A stretch of DNA of 52,679 nucleotides, taken from positions 1-52,679 of the forward strand of contig NZ_JAAITU010000029.1 in the NCBI RefSeq assembly GCF_013304385.1, given 5' to 3'. The first letter of the stretch is position 1; every line of letters begins with the position of its first letter. Both the position numbers and the translations under genes were made by a program. Below the pieces are notes generated by a model. The model was not told the DNA's origin. It saw nothing but the letters and a program-made list of their open reading frames with translations, and did not search any database. Of this stretch, positions 50,813-52,679 are shown in pieces. Source of the stretch: Blautia glucerasea. Lineage in GTDB: Bacteria; Bacillota; Clostridia; Lachnospirales; Lachnospiraceae.

Positions 50813-50842
50813 TTGACAAAGCTTTTCACGCTGTGTCATACT
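50813..50842 (+). promoter_or_regulatory. Promoter of the PHP-family gene
   Basis: TTGACA (50813-50818) and CATACT (50837-50842) are separated by 18 nt, 23 nt before the ATG; AAAGGAG precedes the start. Confidence 0.6.
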
Positions 50843-50865
50843 GGTAGCAAAGGAGTTGTTTAATT

Positions 50866-51579
50866 ATGTTTTTATCAGATATACACACTCATTCTATTGC
50901 CAGTGGCCATGGCACCTCCTGTACCATTACCCAAATGGCAAAAGCAGCTTCATGCAAAGGACTTTCTCTTTTAGGGATCACAGACCATGGTCCTTCTACT
51001 ATAGGCGCAGGTACTGTTTCTTATTTTCGCAGCCTGTCCGCAGCCCCCAGGAAGCGTTTTGGCATTCAGCTGCTTTTAGGTGCAGAGGTTAATATCCTGG
51101 ATGAACAAGGCCGGATCGACCTTCCAGCAGATGTCCTTTCAGGCCTTGATTATGCGATTGCCAGTATGCATGTCCAGAACCTTCGTCCCGCAGACAGACA
51201 GAGCAATACACTTGCACTGTTAAATGTGATGCAGCATCCCTGTGTAAAGGTTCTCGGCCATATTGATAATACTCAATATGATCTTGATTATGAAGCCGTG
51301 ATCCGGTCTGCCGCACATAGCCAGGTTCTTATGGAGATCAACGAGGCATCTCTTGCGCCTTATGGATACCGTGGCGATACCAGGCCTAATTGCCGCAGGA
51401 TTTTAGAACTGTGTCTCCAATATCAGGTTCCTGTGCTCCTTTCCAGTGACAGTCATGGGATCTCTCACATCGGTGATTTTACTTATGGGGAAACTTTTGC
51501 AAAAGACTGTAATTTTCCACCGGATCTGATCCTTAATAACCAGATTCCCAGACTGCTTTCCTTCCTTATGAAAAGATAG
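50866..51579 (+). CDS. PHP-domain metal-dependent phosphoesterase
   Basis: A 237-aa protein of the YcdX-like PHP family. Metal-binding motifs run in order: DIHTHS near residue 6, GITDHGP, LLGAEVNI, LGHIDN, and SSDSHG near the end. Members hydrolyse small phosphorylated substrates in the cytoplasm; the substrate here is unknown. It is divergent from the BMC operon, so a housekeeping link to sugar phosphates is possible but not shown. It ends before the terminator at 51664. Confidence 0.88.
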   Translation: MFLSDIHTHSIASGHGTSCTITQMAKAASCKGLSLLGITDHGPSTIGAGTVSYFRSLSAAPRKRFGIQLLLGAEVNILDEQGRIDLPADVLSGLDYAIASMHVQNLRPADRQSNTLALLNVMQHPCVKVLGHIDNTQYDLDYEAVIRSAAHSQVLMEINEASLAPYGYRGDTRPNCRRILELCLQYQVPVLLSSDSHGISHIGDFTYGETFAKDCNFPPDLILNNQIPRLLSFLMKR

Positions 51580-51663
51580 GTTTTTATATAACAGGAGCAT
51601 TAGATGGGTATTTCCATTACATTTTTTTACTTTATTGGAACATTACGGCATAATTTCCTATAA

Positions 51664-51716
51664 AAAAAGCTGCTGTATGGATTCTCCTTTCAGAGATTTT
51701 CCGTACAACAGCTTTT
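51664..51716. terminator. Bidirectional terminator after the PHP and Cys-rich genes
   Basis: AAAGCTGCTGTATGGA and TCCGTACAACAGCTTT form a long, nearly perfect stem, with A-run and T-run flanks on either side. It ends the converging transcripts. Confidence 0.8.
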
Positions 51717-51719
51717 CTT

Positions 51720-51795
51720 ATTTATATCTTTATTACTCTTATCTTTGTTATTCTTGTCACTGTTATTCTTGTTTTTATTACTCTTGCCTTTATTA
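51720..51795 (-). repeat. 15-nt repeats downstream of the Cys-rich gene stop
   Basis: Read on the minus strand, four to five 15-nt units of the form AAGARTAAYAAARAY follow the stop codon. In the +1 frame they stay open and would encode Lys/Asn/Ser/Asp pentapeptides (KSNKN, KNNSD, KNNKD, KSNKD). Confidence 0.6.
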
Positions 51796-52101
51796 TTCCT
51801 TTTTATCATTAGCTTTCACGCTTCTGATCTCATCCATCAGTTTTGCAAGTTCCTGATACTTACCGGTTACGTAACCATAATTTCTGCGCTTATGAGGCAG
51901 TAAACACCCTGTACAATCTTTCAGGCCTTTTTCCGTATATTTAAAATTCCCTCCGCACTTATCTCCCAGGGCATATAATGGACAATAACAAAACAGGCAA
52001 TTAAAATCCTGTGGGTCTGCACCTTTGTGGCACGGAAAAAACTCACATTCTTTATGACTGAAAAAGGAATATTCTTTGCCTTCCCAATATTCACCGGCCA
52101 T
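51793..52101 (-). CDS. Cysteine-rich small-domain protein under cobalamin control
   Basis: A 102-aa protein with a dense Cys/His core: FFSHKECEFFPCH, CLFCYCPLY, DKCGGNF, KDCTGCLLPH, a probable metal- or Fe-S-binding fold of the Cys-rich small-domain family. Relatives tend to occur near cobalamin genes (recalled, not checked). AGGAGG is 8 nt before the ATG. The gene follows a cobalamin riboswitch, so it should fall when B12 is plentiful. The C-terminus ends at KKE, just after an AAAAAGG run, and an Asn/Lys-rich repeat continues in another frame. Function is unknown. Confidence 0.78.
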   Translation of the reverse strand: MAGEYWEGKEYSFFSHKECEFFPCHKGADPQDFNCLFCYCPLYALGDKCGGNFKYTEKGLKDCTGCLLPHKRRNYGYVTGKYQELAKLMDEIRSVKANDKKE

Positions 52102-52138
52102 TCCATCCGCCTCCTGTTTTTCTTGTAAAAAAGAGGGA

Positions 52139-52212
52139 GCGATGCTACTTCGGGGTAGAAAATGAACCGTTCATAAATACGCGGAGGGAACGGACATCCG
52201 AAGTAGTATCGC
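52139..52212 (-). other. Long terminator-like hairpin in the leader of the Cys-rich gene
   Basis: GCGATGCTACTTCGG (52139-52153) pairs over 14 of 15 positions with 52198-52212; an inner CCGTTC/GAACGG hairpin fills the loop. On the minus strand it is followed by CCCTCTTTTTT, so it could act as a second terminator or an attenuator between the riboswitch and the Cys-rich gene. Confidence 0.55.
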
Positions 52213-52256
52213 CTGCCATTTAATCGGTATAATTCTCATGAACAGGCGCATTCCAT

Positions 52257-52288
52257 AAAAAATGTCTGCTACCATTAAAGAGCAGACA
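52257..52288 (-). terminator. Intrinsic terminator just after the cobalamin riboswitch
   Basis: TGTCTGCT and AGCAGACA form a perfect 8-bp stem (52263-52270 with 52281-52288, 10-nt loop) followed on the minus strand by TTTTTT. It is well placed to be the expression platform of the riboswitch. Confidence 0.8.
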
Positions 52289-52339
52289 ACACTAAGGGGC
52301 TGCGGATTCCCCGAAGTTGGTTGTTACACTTTACACGGA

Positions 52340-52500
52340 AGTTTAACCTCGCCATACTAAGCAGGTTTCCTGACTTCAGGATCATCGCTTCCTCTCCCCT
52401 TCTCATGCATCAGCACAATGGGATATTGAGATTGGCTTCCCTGTTACAGTGACCGGATCGCTCAGGACTTTCACCTGATTCCCTCTTCTGTCATCTTCTA
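52340..52500 (-). ncRNA. Cobalamin (adenosylcobalamin-type) riboswitch
   Basis: Read on the minus strand, the conserved order is present: GAATCAGGTGAAAGTCCTG, GGTCACTGTAACAGGGAAGC, GGAAGCGATGATCCTGAAG, and the terminal TCAGGAAACCTGC (B12-box region). These are the class-defining boxes of cobalamin riboswitches. Downstream are two terminator-like hairpins and the Cys-rich gene. Ligand binding would be expected to reduce expression. Boundaries are approximate. Confidence 0.9.
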
Positions 52501-52547
52501 GAAATGATCAGCACTTAATATGTTCAATATGGAATTATACTGGTATC

Positions 52548-52576
52548 ATAATACCCTTTTACTATATATTTGTCAA
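52548..52576 (-). promoter_or_regulatory. Promoter of the riboswitch transcript
   Basis: Minus-strand TTGACA (52571-52576) and TATTAT (52548-52553) are separated by 17 nt, about 40-50 nt upstream of the riboswitch core. Confidence 0.75.
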
Positions 52577-52679
52577 TGTTTATTTTTCCATACAAGTTTC
52601 CAAAGCGCCCCTCCGGAATTTACGCGGGAGTTTGACAGTTGAATATAAGAAAAAATGCTTGCAGGCCTTATGGTACCTG

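Noticed and set aside
51635..51856. A Tyr/Ser/Cys-rich plus-strand peptide
   Set aside because: It is the reverse reading of the Asn/Lys repeat and the terminator, and lacks a ribosome site.

Overview
The window looks like a low-GC, Gram-positive gut anaerobe of the Lachnospiraceae type (Blautia/Ruminococcus-like; this is inference). The clues are strong AGGAGG ribosome sites, sigma-A style promoters, short U-tailed terminators, YesM/YesN two-component pairs, and a set of genes for fermenting the deoxyhexoses L-rhamnose and L-fucose to propanol and propionate through a bacterial microcompartment (BMC). No rRNA, tRNA, prophage or CRISPR array was seen.

Layout. (1) 1-8.3 kb: a rhamnose-type ABC importer on the minus strand, divergent from a YesN/YesM two-component pair. 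(2) 8.3-12.9 kb: a 514-bp internally deleted IS1182-like remnant, then de novo NAD genes: nadA divergent from nadB-nadC-niaR. (3) 12.9-15.7 kb: rhaB-rhaA. (4) 15.8-25.3 kb: a second sugar ABC importer with two permeases, preceded by a three-gene sensor operon (membrane-tethered sugar-binding protein, YesM kinase, YesN regulator). (5) 25.4-31.0 kb: a large secreted LRR/CAP/Ig/FN3 protein, a VOC protein, fucose mutarotase fucU and an SH3 surface protein on a Thr-Pro repeat stalk. (6) 31.2-34.1 kb: fucI divergent from an AraC/cupin regulator. (7) 34.5-50.7 kb: a roughly 16-kb minus-strand BMC operon in transcription order: class II aldolase, pduP, zinc-type alcohol dehydrogenase, four BMC-H shell genes, pduL, vertex protein, pduS, pduT, deoR-type regulator, pduQ, pduCDE, pduG, pduH, pduO. 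(8) 50.8-52.6 kb: a PHP-family phosphoesterase and a small Cys-rich protein behind a cobalamin riboswitch.

How it fits together. The importers bring in the sugars. FucU/FucI and RhaA make the ketoses, and RhaB (the only deoxy-ketose kinase in the window) makes the 1-phosphate. An aldolase with a C-terminal encapsulation-peptide-like helix cleaves this, probably inside the shell, to DHAP and lactaldehyde. A tagged zinc-type dehydrogenase probably reduces lactaldehyde to 1,2-propanediol. B12-dependent PduCDE (reactivated by PduGH, cofactor from PduO/PduS) makes propanal. PduP and PduL lead to propionyl phosphate, and PduQ leads to propanol while recycling NAD+. NAD synthesis and a cobalamin-responsive gene flank the cofactor-hungry pathway.

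The most unusual points are the fully encapsulated sugar-phosphate-to-propanol route built on B12-type diol dehydratase; an aldolase whose peptide tether carries a Cys cluster; a shell gene with two in-frame starts; exact direct repeats upstream of the BMC promoter; a cobalamin riboswitch followed by two terminator-like hairpins; and a structured element downstream of the second importer. All functions are read from sequence motifs and context only; no search was run.
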